In this document: piece after piece, positions 43,670-53,458 of the stretch
How positions within the stretch are numbered: position 1 is the stretch's first letter
How the letters are laid out: the number at the start of each line of letters is the position of its first letter
Assembly (NCBI GenBank): GCA_026770025.1
Contig: JAMXDE010000018.1
Location: forward strand, 248,001-312,000
Direction: 5' to 3'
DNA: 64,000 nucleotides
Source: Craspedostauros australis
Lineage: Eukaryota; Bacillariophyta; Bacillariophyceae; Mastogloiales; Achnanthaceae
Translations under genes and position numbers: made by a program
The notes under the pieces: generated by a model
Told to the model about the DNA's origin: nothing
What the model saw: the letters and a program-made list of their open reading frames with translations, nothing else
The model's database searches: none

Positions 43670-46600
43670 TCACCAACCCATCAACAGCTTCCTGAGCTTG
43701 ATGAATAGGTCGTGGGCAAGGCCCTTCGTGAAGATGTCGGCGACTTGATCTGTGCTGGCCACGTATTTGATGACGATGAAGGACTGTTTCACCCAGTACC
43801 AGAAGAAGTGATACTTGATGAGATAGTGCTTCGTGCGCGCTGTGACCTGATGGTTGTTGGCCAGCAAAATACAAGCGTTGTTGTCCTCAAACACCGTGCA
43901 TTTGATGCCGGCCTCCAATTCTTGGTCCAAGTCCATTGCAACGGATATCTCGCGGATGAGTTGCATGAGTGGGATGACAACGCGCATTGCCTGTGAGAGC
44001 GCTGCATACTCCGCTTCCATTGTAGAGAGGGCAATCTCTGTCTGAAGTTTCGACTTCCAGACAAGAGGACAGCCCCCAAGCTCGATGATGTAGCCTGTTC
44101 GAGATCGTGCTGCGTTGATTGAGCGATGGTCCTCACATCGATATAACCCACCGAAATCGGCATCCACATAGCAAGTCAGCTGCAGTTTCCCAGTTGGCTT
44201 GATGATCGTGCCTCGGTCGGATGTACCAGCTAGGTATCGCACCAGCGTCTTCATGGCCTTGGCGTGTGTGCGCTTGGGATCGTTGCTGAATCGGGCGAGC
44301 TGGGATACTGCGAAAGCGATGTCCGGGCGAGTATTGGTTGCCAGGTAGAGTAGCATACCTACCACGGAGCGGTAATTCCAGTCTTCCGAATATGGTGGCT
44401 CGTGATCGTCGGCTCCGAGAGCTTGCTGGATGGTTGGCGTGGCATTCGGTTTACACTTCTGCATGCCAACCGTGTCGATGACCTTCTTGATGAGTCCGCG
44501 TTGAAGCATGTGCACCGTGCCTGCTTTTGGATCGTGCACCAGTTGAATGCCCAGGAATTCGGTGAAAGAGCCTTCCTTCTTCAGTTCAAATCCACGGTTG
44601 CGCATGGAAGCAATGAATGCCTCCGCCTCCTGCTCGGTCTTGGATGCTATCCCAGCGTCATCCACATACAGGACGATCATCATGCCCTTGCGCATGAATA
44701 AGCACTGTTCCTGATCGCATGCTCGAAAGCCTTCAGCGGTCAGTGCCTTCAGCAGGTGTTCGTACCACAAGCGTGGAGCGATGTTGAGGCCATAAAGACT
44801 TTTGTTGAGTCTGAGGCAGGTGTTGCGACCGTTGGTGGAATGGAATCCCCGAGGAAGGTGTAGGAACACAGGCTTGTGTATCTTTGCCTGCACGAATGCA
44901 TTGGAGAAGTCGATGGAGATTGTAAACCAGTTCATGATGGTGGAAATGATGAGGAAGGTTCGTACCGACGACCAAGCGACGACTGGAGCATACACGGACT
45001 CGTTGGTGTCCATCAAGTCTCCGCGACAGCACCATCGTCCTTTGTATTTCTTGACCGTACCATCAGGAAGCCGCTTGCGTCGGAAGACCCAAGTTCCCGG
45101 AAAGATACGTGAGGTAGCTTGCGTCTTCGGCACCTCATCCCATGTGCCTTTGCTGATGAGTTCCCGAATCTCGGCTTCAGCTGCTTGCATCCATTGCGCT
45201 TTATCGTTGTCACGCATGGCTTCGTCGAATGATAGGGTATCAGGGTCACTGCTGGAAGCTTTGCAGATGATGGCTGTGTTGGCAAGGTACCCAGTTGCGT
45301 CTGTCTCGAAAAAGGGGCGCATCTCCATCTGGACGTGCAGGATGTTGGATAGCTCTGCTGAGGATCTGGTGGCACTGAGGACATCGCTGCATTCCTGAAG
45401 CAAGCATGTGCTCATGTGGAAGTTGGACAGTGGTGCGAGTTCGTCGTTGTCCATCTCGAATGTTCCCATGAGGGCGTAGTATTCGTCGTCGTTGTCTTCC
45501 ATTTGGTCATCCTGTGTGGTGATCATCTCACCACCTCGTCCAAGCATGGATGCAAGTCCATAGAGCTGCCTGGACATGACAAGAGCGACGATGCGAATCG
45601 AGGATGAGAGCTGACCCAGTCGTCTCAGCATGGACACACGTAGCTGCGACGTGATGGTGTCAAATGCGCTCTCAGTCTCTCGTATGTGTTCCGCTGCTTC
45701 ATTGGGATCGCAGATTTGGATTGGGTTCGACCACGGGCGCATCTGAACACGCCACTCATCGATTCCATTGACGCTGAAGAATGGACTTTGTCCAAAGGGG
45801 AGTAGATGTCGAAGACGAGTTGGTGCTTGCTGAATGCTTGGTGGCAAAGGATGGTTCTCAGAGCTGGATCCGTAGGTGGTGCTGAGATCATCGGCGATGC
45901 TGTGAAGTAGAGGAACGAGCTCCCTCGCGAAGGTTGATTCCATATGGGGTTTCATGTGAAGCTGCTCAGCGATGTCTTCCCGTACTTGGATGGCCATGCG
46001 AATGGATGGTCGCTCAAGCATGTCAATGTTGGCGGTCGATGCGTTGTCTTCTTCGGTGAGAAGGACGATGATATCACCTCCATCATCGTCGCAGTAGCGT
46101 CCTCCAAGAGTATCGTAGTGCAGGCGTGTTGGAGGCGCTCTGGTACGCTGTCCCATGATACGAGCCGATCGTCGGGTAGGCTCCCTCTGTTGACGAGATT
46201 TCGACGGCTTGCGAGGAGTAGATCGCTTTGGCTTGGCAGGTGTTGTTGCACGTCTAGGCGACGGTTGCGCCGTGATGGGCATTGGTGGCGTCCCTCCCTC
46301 TTGGGGAGAGTCCGGTAGTGGTGGGAGCTCCTCGTCATCAGCATCGGCCAATGGAGGTTCATCACGTTCATTTTGTGACGAAGGTGATTTAGTTTGGAAC
46401 GGGATAGTCTCTGGCGTCGAGTTCGCAATTGGCGAAGGCGGCTTCGAATTCAACGGCGTTGATGGCACAGCAGAGGATGGCGTTGCGATCGGTGGCTGGA
46501 CCTCAGCGACGTCTGGTGATGGATTGTTTGGAGTTGTCGGTGGCTCAGCGGTCTGCTCCGGTGCTTGGGTGAGGGGAGCAGCCGGTGGGTCATCGGCAAG

Positions 46601-49600
46601 TGGTACCAGAGGCCGGTTGTCGTGATCGGCTTCATCCGTTTGCTGTTCTCGACGAATCTCTCTGTCTGTTCGCTGAAGAGCTTCCTCTTCTTCCAGGAGA
46701 CGGAGATCTTCCTCATCGAACGGATATTGGTACTCAGTTTCTCCAAACATCTTCACCCAGTCGTCCGATCCGAAGTCAGGTAGCTCCCTCGGATCAGTTG
46801 CCACGGTGGCAAACCAATCATCAAAGACCACATGATATTGGGATGTGATGGATCCAGTGCGAGGGCTGAGAAGTAGAGGAGCCGTTGATGAGTGTCGTGC
46901 AGATAGTCCCATGTTGACATAACGTTCGCTGCGTGGTTCCCAGCGAGGGATCTTCTTGCCATCAGCGATAGTCTTGTTGAGGACGTATGCAGGTGATCCC
47001 CACACATGCAAGTTGTGCAAGTGCTTGTGGGGGAATCGGACCCGTGAGAAGATGTCATATGGCGACAATCCAGTGGTGTGATTGGGGACGCGGTTGAAAA
47101 CATATGCTGCATGGACAACCGCCATGGGCCAGATGTTGGGTTCGTAGATCTGTGGCCAATGAATGCAGGCATGCATCATCATGGTCCGTGCCATGGAAAC
47201 GATGGTTCGAATGCTGCGTTCCACAACGCCATTGTGATGATGAGCACCGGCTCCGGCAAAACGATTGATTTGTTGGAATCGTTCCAGCTCTCTCGCATAG
47301 TCCTTGGATGTGAAGACCCGTGCATTGTCCGATAGATAGGACTGCACGACGATGCCGAGGTCCCTGCAGGTGTCTTCGAACGAGTGCTTTGCTTTGAGCG
47401 TCGAATGGGTGTCGAGCGTGGTCACTGGCTCCACGTGGATGTACCCCGATGCGTGGTCAACGAAGACAGCTCCGCCGCAGTACATGTCCTTCTCACTTGT
47501 CTTGCCATATCCGGGGAATAAACGACCGGGTGTGCGGCCGATGAAGTGATCAACCGAGACTTGTTGTCCTGGACGAAGATGATCCGCCCTGAGGACACCT
47601 TGTCTGTCACGGACGATTTGTCGACGGATGCCTGGAGCTGGGCGCGCATGTTGCTTGCCGAATTGACAGGCAGTGCACTTTGGATAGTCAGTGATCTTGG
47701 ATGCTGCGGTCTGGAGCTTGCGTTTGGCCTCAGAATGAGCCAGCATTCCAGACCGGAAGAGGAACTGGATCTTGCGGAAGTCCAGATGACCGAGTCGGAA
47801 GTGCCAGCGAAGGAGTTCTTTGCTTGGTTCCGACAAGTTGAGGTTGTTCTCGGGCACCGTCGTCACAATGCTGTTGAGGGCCCTTGGGATGTGTCCAAGG
47901 TCCTTCATGCGATATGCGGTGGTTGTTGGTAGTCCGCTGTGTGGATGGTAGATTGCCACAACTGGTCCTCGTTCCTCATCTCCAGATGATCCTGATAGGG
48001 TGCACGAGTTGCTGTCCGCTCTGAGATGCTCGTCGGGGTATTCGCGCAGAAGACAAGTGGTGCTCAAGAGCTTCACTCGCGAGGATGGGATGTAGTAGGC
48101 TGGAAGTCGGATGTATCGAAGGTTCCCTTTCTTGTCCAACATGGCCCATTCCACGGTGCCGCGCTTGGTGACTTGCGTGCGCTTGAGAAAGCCGCTGAGG
48201 AAGATGGGCTTGTGTGGCGTTTCCACTCGTCCGACGAAGTCCCGAATGTCATTTGTGACACACACCGACGCTCCGCTGTCCCAGATGACTTGAAAGGTGG
48301 ACTGGCCTTCGTTCTGGCCATGCGGAGTATCCATCAGGGAGAGGAGTCTGCCAGCTCTTGACGTGGGTGGAACGTTGATTGCCATTGCACCATAGAGTTG
48401 GTCAGTGATGTCACGCTCATGTCCCAGGACGAAGAAGCTCCGAAGCATACTGATGAGCCTGATGGCTTGCTCAGAGACGGCTTTTGGGATTGAAATGTCC
48501 CAGTCATGTCTGCCGATGGGTTCTCCTGGGTCAAAATCCTCTCGGGCTTGTTCTGATGTGGGAGTGGAAGATCCGTGATGGCCATTGTGTTGGTGTTCGC
48601 GGTCTTGGTCGCGAAGAAAACGTTGGAAGGATCCATCTGCGAAGAGCTCCTCGTACAGTCCGGATGGATTGCGTGTGAAACGATTGTCGTTGCGAAGGCG
48701 CATCAGATAATGCGGATCCACATACGCTGGTCTCTTGTTGTGGCGTCCACGTTTCTTCTGAGCCTTGTTCCAACGAGCCTTTGCATGTCGAAGATGTGCT
48801 CGTGGTGGGTGCTTGGGATCGTCCGATGGTCTGCCATGTAAGTAGCCAAGGGCGGTTGCTGTCCCTAACCACAAGAAGATGGCCACTGCTTTCCATTCAT
48901 GGAGGAGTCCGAAGAGGATGATCTGAACCAGGCCGAAGATGAGGGATGGGTTGGTCGTGAGGACAAATTGCAGGATCCATGTAAGCATGTGTTGCAGATG
49001 TTTCCAGAATCCAATTTGGTTGGTTGGTTCTGTTTCCATCATGCACATCCATGCCAAAGGGTCGATTGCAAGATTGCCTTGGGCCTCCTTCCTGCCCCCA
49101 AAGTTCTCTTGGTGTTCCGATGTACCATGAGAGATGCGCCAGTGCTTGCACTTGGCACACCAGTGATACGTCTTGTTGTCCATGAGCTTCTTCTGGGGCT
49201 CTCCTTTGCGAGGTGGTGTGGTCTTCCACGAGTTCTTTCGCGATTGGCCACGATCAATCTTCTTGTTTGTCTTCCTCCCTTGGTTAGGCTTCCAATTTCC
49301 AAGCAGTGGACAGTTGGCCTTGATGTGACCAGGCTTGCCGCAGTTGTAGCAGCTGACAGCAACTTGGGAGTTGCCTTTGCTGGACTGGATGCGCGTCCAG
49401 GCTTGGCTGATGTCTTGGTCCAAGGTTGCTGCCGCATGAGCGCCATGGCGAGGAATGGATCGGTCCTTTGTGCGTTGGTGGGCATGCCAGCGTCCGTCTT
49501 CCACCTCGATGTTGTAGAGCACCACAGCCTTGCGGCAAATGTTGCGCCATGTCATCTTGTGTTGGAGGAGGAGATGTTTTGCTGGTTCTCGGTCCATCAG

Positions 49601-50983
49601 CCTGGTCTTCATCAGGAGATCGTTGAGGAGCGATGACATGTCATGGAGATCATGCCGAAACTTCTCTCCATGACCACCTGGGCCACCTGCATCGAGGAAG
49701 TTGTTGACGATGTTGAGCAGGAGGTTGTCATCGAACGCGTTGGCCTTCTCGAGTTGCGTGCACCAGGTGTCCAACTTGTCGCACATGAGCTCGATGTTCT
49801 CTCCCGGAAACTTGTTGGGTTTGAGATGACGGACTTGCTCCTTGATGCGCTCGTACTTGTCGTTGGTGGATGGATCGCTGCCCATCACCAGCTCAACCAC
49901 GAGCATGCGGATGTCATGGTTGTACTCTGGTTGGGCTCGTCCACTGGTCTTGCGGAAGAGGTCCTGGTCCACGGATCCCTTGAAGAGACGGTATGCTGTC
50001 ATCATGTTGTACCGATCGTACGCGTCGTAGAGGTCCTGGTGGTCGTTGATGGTATCAATGACGTTGTCTGAGGTGTAGATACCTGAGTTGTCAAAGATGC
50101 TCACCATCTTGGTCTTGTCCACTGGGCTTCGGACGTAGGTGATGGCATCGATTCCTCTCATCTCACACTCTTCCTTCAGCTCGGAGAGGAAGTTGAGAAG
50201 ATCGTCGCCGCGCTTGTAGCGTGGGCTGATTCCTTTCTCCATGGTGACTTGGATCTTGGATTCAGCACAGCTGTTGGCGGGGCGTCGTTGGTACGGATGG
50301 TGGTATCGCTTCTTCTCGCGCACCAATCCGCTCCAGTCTGCCTTCGGTGCTCCACCAGTCCAGGCCATGTACCGACGTTCTTCGGCACAGACTCCTCCCA
50401 TGATGGGCTTGGTCGGTTTCTTGCCGACCTTGCCTCCTGGACCAGCTGAGGGTCCGTTCCCGCCTCCGCCGCCACCATCATCATCGCTTGGGTCGCTGTC
50501 GTCTCCGGAGTCGTCTCCGCCACCTCCACCAAAGAGATCGTCATCATCGTCCGAGATGTCACTGGCATCGTTGTCCTTGCTCTTGTCATCGTCGATGTCG
50601 TCGTTCTTTGGTTTGTCGTTCTTGCGGTTGCCTTCGTCATTGGGCTCCAAGACGTCATCCAGTCCCTTCATCATGATGGGTGACATGATCTCACTGATGA
50701 GCTTGCTGGCACCAAGGATGCTTCCTGGGGTCGCGGGATCCGACTTCATCAGTTCTTCGTATGCCTCCATACGTTGCTTGAGATTGGCCTCTCTTTCAGC
50801 CAGTATGGCTTGTGCTGCTTCGAGCTGGGCCTTTGCTTCGTTGAGCTGGGCCTCGTCTTGCTTCAGACGGGCCTCACAGAGATCCACTCCATCATCGTCA
50901 TGCTGTTGGATTTCCGTTCGATCGGTTTGTTCTGCTGCTGCGGTCTCGCCAGGCAGCACCGTGTCCTTGCTGGCATCAGTCAT
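43670..50983 (-). CDS. Copia gag-pol polyprotein
   Basis: A single uninterrupted frame of 2437 residues. Parts in order from the right: a gag region with an N-terminal coiled coil and an acidic Asp/Gly-rich stretch, a CCHC zinc knuckle near 49345, an aspartic protease near 48270, integrase with its zinc-binding segment near 47800-47670 and catalytic core to about 46850, a Pro/Ser-rich spacer, reverse transcriptase (about 45120-44500) and RNase H (about 44170-43750). Gag and pol are in one frame, as in many Copia elements. The element looks whole, consistent with the identical LTRs. It supplies no host function. Confidence 0.95.
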   Translation of the reverse strand: MTDASKDTVLPGETAAAEQTDRTEIQQHDDDGVDLCEARLKQDEAQLNEAKAQLEAAQAILAEREANLKQRMEAYEELMKSDPATPGSILGASKLISEIMSPIMMKGLDDVLEPNDEGNRKNDKPKNDDIDDDKSKDNDASDISDDDDDLFGGGGGDDSGDDSDPSDDDGGGGGGNGPSAGPGGKVGKKPTKPIMGGVCAEERRYMAWTGGAPKADWSGLVREKKRYHHPYQRRPANSCAESKIQVTMEKGISPRYKRGDDLLNFLSELKEECEMRGIDAITYVRSPVDKTKMVSIFDNSGIYTSDNVIDTINDHQDLYDAYDRYNMMTAYRLFKGSVDQDLFRKTSGRAQPEYNHDIRMLVVELVMGSDPSTNDKYERIKEQVRHLKPNKFPGENIELMCDKLDTWCTQLEKANAFDDNLLLNIVNNFLDAGGPGGHGEKFRHDLHDMSSLLNDLLMKTRLMDREPAKHLLLQHKMTWRNICRKAVVLYNIEVEDGRWHAHQRTKDRSIPRHGAHAAATLDQDISQAWTRIQSSKGNSQVAVSCYNCGKPGHIKANCPLLGNWKPNQGRKTNKKIDRGQSRKNSWKTTPPRKGEPQKKLMDNKTYHWCAKCKHWRISHGTSEHQENFGGRKEAQGNLAIDPLAWMCMMETEPTNQIGFWKHLQHMLTWILQFVLTTNPSLIFGLVQIILFGLLHEWKAVAIFLWLGTATALGYLHGRPSDDPKHPPRAHLRHAKARWNKAQKKRGRHNKRPAYVDPHYLMRLRNDNRFTRNPSGLYEELFADGSFQRFLRDQDREHQHNGHHGSSTPTSEQAREDFDPGEPIGRHDWDISIPKAVSEQAIRLISMLRSFFVLGHERDITDQLYGAMAINVPPTSRAGRLLSLMDTPHGQNEGQSTFQVIWDSGASVCVTNDIRDFVGRVETPHKPIFLSGFLKRTQVTKRGTVEWAMLDKKGNLRYIRLPAYYIPSSRVKLLSTTCLLREYPDEHLRADSNSCTLSGSSGDEERGPVVAIYHPHSGLPTTTAYRMKDLGHIPRALNSIVTTVPENNLNLSEPSKELLRWHFRLGHLDFRKIQFLFRSGMLAHSEAKRKLQTAASKITDYPKCTACQFGKQHARPAPGIRRQIVRDRQGVLRADHLRPGQQVSVDHFIGRTPGRLFPGYGKTSEKDMYCGGAVFVDHASGYIHVEPVTTLDTHSTLKAKHSFEDTCRDLGIVVQSYLSDNARVFTSKDYARELERFQQINRFAGAGAHHHNGVVERSIRTIVSMARTMMMHACIHWPQIYEPNIWPMAVVHAAYVFNRVPNHTTGLSPYDIFSRVRFPHKHLHNLHVWGSPAYVLNKTIADGKKIPRWEPRSERYVNMGLSARHSSTAPLLLSPRTGSITSQYHVVFDDWFATVATDPRELPDFGSDDWVKMFGETEYQYPFDEEDLRLLEEEEALQRTDREIRREQQTDEADHDNRPLVPLADDPPAAPLTQAPEQTAEPPTTPNNPSPDVAEVQPPIATPSSAVPSTPLNSKPPSPIANSTPETIPFQTKSPSSQNERDEPPLADADDEELPPLPDSPQEGGTPPMPITAQPSPRRATTPAKPKRSTPRKPSKSRQQREPTRRSARIMGQRTRAPPTRLHYDTLGGRYCDDDGGDIIVLLTEEDNASTANIDMLERPSIRMAIQVREDIAEQLHMKPHMESTFARELVPLLHSIADDLSTTYGSSSENHPLPPSIQQAPTRLRHLLPFGQSPFFSVNGIDEWRVQMRPWSNPIQICDPNEAAEHIRETESAFDTITSQLRVSMLRRLGQLSSSIRIVALVMSRQLYGLASMLGRGGEMITTQDDQMEDNDDEYYALMGTFEMDNDELAPLSNFHMSTCLLQECSDVLSATRSSAELSNILHVQMEMRPFFETDATGYLANTAIICKASSSDPDTLSFDEAMRDNDKAQWMQAAEAEIRELISKGTWDEVPKTQATSRIFPGTWVFRRKRLPDGTVKKYKGRWCCRGDLMDTNESVYAPVVAWSSVRTFLIISTIMNWFTISIDFSNAFVQAKIHKPVFLHLPRGFHSTNGRNTCLRLNKSLYGLNIAPRLWYEHLLKALTAEGFRACDQEQCLFMRKGMMIVLYVDDAGIASKTEQEAEAFIASMRNRGFELKKEGSFTEFLGIQLVHDPKAGTVHMLQRGLIKKVIDTVGMQKCKPNATPTIQQALGADDHEPPYSEDWNYRSVVGMLLYLATNTRPDIAFAVSQLARFSNDPKRTHAKAMKTLVRYLAGTSDRGTIIKPTGKLQLTCYVDADFGGLYRCEDHRSINAARSRTGYIIELGGCPLVWKSKLQTEIALSTMEAEYAALSQAMRVVIPLMQLIREISVAMDLDQELEAGIKCTVFEDNNACILLANNHQVTARTKHYLIKYHFFWYWVKQSFIVIKYVASTDQVADIFTKGLAHDLFIKLRKLLMGW

Positions 50984-51239
50984 GCTGATTCACTTCTTGA
51001 GCGTTTGCCTTGCAGGTGGCAGATCTTGTCTGCTTGTTGTCGATATCGTTGTCGCTGCGTGCTGGGATCCAACTTCCTGGCGGAAGGTGTGCACAGGATT
51101 CTGAGCTCCGGCGATGGTTGGTGGGCTGTTTCGTGAACAGCGGTTGGTAGTCTGGACTACTCCAGCTTCTTGTTTCGCTTGGGTAGTCAGGGGTATTCGC
51201 TGCGTTGCGTTGTAGCAGAGGAAGCGTAGTTAGTGGATT

Positions 51240-51261
51240 CGAAGAACCACTCGCAGCTACC
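51240..51261 (-). other. Probable primer-binding site after 5' LTR
   Basis: The bases next to the LTR read GGTAGCTGCGAGTGG on the element's strand. With the last T of the LTR this starts TGG, the complement of a tRNA 3' CCA end. The tRNA cannot be named from here. Confidence 0.5.
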
Positions 51262-52146
51262 AGTTAAATTGCGTTAGTTCGCGTCGTTTTTCGCGTGTCC
51301 GAGATGTCCCCGTAGATGGAACAAATCCGGATTGGATCGTTTGTTGTTGTTGTTGTTGACAATAGGGACGGACTTTGTGTTTTTGTTGCTGTGAGAAAAT
51401 TGTTTGTTGCGTTGCCTTGAGCAAGCGTTCAATGTCGCAACTCGGACCGACTGATGAAGTCGTTTGGTGTCAGAGTTTACGATGGGAAGACGAGAGTGAA
51501 TGCAATTGATTTGTACTGTGTTTGAAGAGTGTTTTGAGTTGTGAACTTTTGCATTTTATGATTAAGTTGATGAAGACAATGAAGATGATGATGAAGACAA
51601 TGAAGAGGCAACAATCATGCAGGACATGTTTCTTGGCAGTGTTGTTTGCAGGAGATTTCCTGCAGACATCCTTGTGTTTTCTGTGGGGCAAGACACTTGG
51701 TTGTGTGCCTTGTTTCACTCCCTTCTTGCAGTGTATCGACTCCTTGATCATCCCATGTTCTCCTGTTGATCTTGGTTCGTTGCTGAGCAGCAGAGAGCTG
51801 TTGGGCATGACTCTTTCTTCTATCATGCTAATCATGTCAAGGGCTGGGATCTTACAGCCAAGCAGTCTTTGCAGTTCGATGCAATCACTCTTGTGATTCA
51901 AACATAAGCTGCAATGAACCTCTTGACAGGCATCTGTGATTGGTAGTCTCCAATCCCTTGTAGCTTGATAATTCTCACTTGGTCTTGGTTCGTACCCAGG
52001 GGTACGCGCTTCGCGTTGGCGGACAGTCGTGAGAAAACCAAGACCAAATATTTTTGGGGGGAAATTGTCAAATTGGACTAATCCGATTACAAGGAAACTC
52101 CGAAGAGTGTCCTGCTGTCGGACGTCCAGGGCCTCATGTTGTAACT
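51262..52146 (-). repeat. 5' LTR of Copia element, intact
   Basis: 885 bp with terminal AGTTA and TAACT. Short frames inside it (for example 124 residues at 51522-51896) occur identically in the other LTR and are chance. The CGAGG at 52147-52151 is the right copy of the target duplication. Confidence 0.95.
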
Positions 52147-53458
52147 CGAGGCATACATCCTCGTAGGTATGTAGCATGATTTTGGATTGCTCTGCAGTGC
52201 TCTACGATTCATCGGTATCCATCACCATGGCCATGCCCCACTGTTCTTCTTCTTGCTACCAAGTACTCTATTATTATAGTACGGTGGCACACGTGTCATG
52301 TTTGCCACTGTCACCGACGACGGCACCAAAGACGAAGAATTCGGATGGTCAGAACTGCCAAAATGCGAAGAGAGAACGCCGAATAGGCGGAGGATGACGC
52401 AACTGCCGTTGCGACAGAGCAAGCACAAAGAAGGTTGGAATCTCGATGGGCAAGACCAACAGGCACAAACATTGCCTTTGCGCAACGCCTTGCCCATGAT
52501 TAGAATCTAAGCCGCAGCGAGTTGATTGTATCGCATCGCGTCATGTCGCTCTGCCATGCATTGAACAAGAGAATCAAGCTTGCTATGTACGAGTGTTGCT
52601 GAATCTCGCTGGTCATTATGGAACAGGACATTGGATGCACAATGCACGAGAAAACGAAGTGAAGGGCGCAACACAGGGTGCGGAGCGGCAATCCCAATGA
52701 CCCATGTCCAGTGCTGGCGCGTCCTAATACCCAATACAGGTTACCTAACTCAAATAGGCCCCCTTGGTGGCCTCCTTCAAGCACAGCAAGAGACTACTGC
52801 TGGGACACAAGTGAGAATTTGTGGACCATTCTCACAAAGTTCGTCTCCTTTCTCGTTCTGTCGGCATGGGTCTGATGTGTTGATGGGCTCGGTGGTGGTG
52901 GTGGCGGTGGCGGTAGCAACCATGTTTGGACTGGAGACAGCAGAGGGTGGATCCTTGTTCGTTGCGTTGCGTTACGAGGGCTCCATGGTGGAATGGATCG
53001 TATGTGCCCGTGTCGTACGGTGCATCCCATCATTCAACGATGACGTAATTCACGTCGTTTGCAACATTGGCCGCATCGTCTCAGCATGTCAAATGAAATA
53101 CTAGAGCGATAATGATATTGATAGTGCTAATTGCTTGTTAGTGATGTTGTGTTAAGGTTGTGAATGTTGCGTTCCTCCTGTCAACCATGAATGATGTGGA
53201 GAAAATGTGGAAAAAAAGGGATGGTGACGGCGAAGTTGGGCGTGTTGCGTTGTGCTGTGTCGTGATGTAGAGAACAAAAATCGGTTTTGTTGGATCTGCG
53301 CGAGAGCCTGTGTGTGTATGTATGTGTGTTGGGTATGACGATGATGATGTTGTTGTTGTTGCTGTTGGCGTCCGTACGTGCCGCCGCTGCTGCCTGCGCC
53401 TGTGTTAAAAAATTGTCGCTGGGCAGCAGCAGTGCTGTGAGAAGAAGTGATGCATCTC
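52147..53458. other. Host intergenic, right of transposon block
   Basis: Host DNA resumes at the CGAGG duplication. No supportable gene is present. A 174-residue plus frame at 52580-53104 has no domain or bias to support it. The last 150 bases, with TGT and TTG simple repeats, are likely the 3' untranslated region of the TPR-like gene. Confidence 0.45.

Larger units (their letters stand above)
28764..52146 (-). mobile_element. Ty1/Copia LTR retrotransposon, whole-looking, split by element B
   Basis: The outer limits are set by LTR ends and a 5-bp target duplication CGAGG. The element reads right to left. Its 5' LTR is 51262-52146. Its 3' LTR is split in two (28764-28867 and 42837-43617) by element B. 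Both LTRs total 885 bp and I see no difference between them where compared, so the insertion is young. LTR ends are AGTTA and TAACT, inverted to each other, rather than the usual TG and CA. Apart from B, the element looks whole: one continuous gag-pol frame (43670-50983), a purine-rich tract next to the 3' LTR and a likely primer site next to the 5' LTR. Without B its length is about 9.4 kb. The pol order (integrase before reverse transcriptase) puts it in Copia; resemblance to diatom CoDi elements is from family knowledge. Confidence 0.93.

Noticed and set aside
51225-51262. tRNA gene next to the 5' LTR (GGATTCGAAGAACC resembles a T-arm)
   Set aside because: No acceptor, D or anticodon arms can be formed around it, and its place fits a primer-binding region.
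51522-51896. 124-residue frame inside the LTR, also present at 42993-43367
   Set aside because: It occurs twice only because the LTR does; low complexity and no domain.
28764-52146. Two tandem Copia elements sharing an LTR
   Set aside because: I first read the 104 bases at 28764-28867 as the leader of a second element. The 5-bp CGAGG duplication and the exact 885-bp sum show that it is the outer piece of one LTR split by element B.
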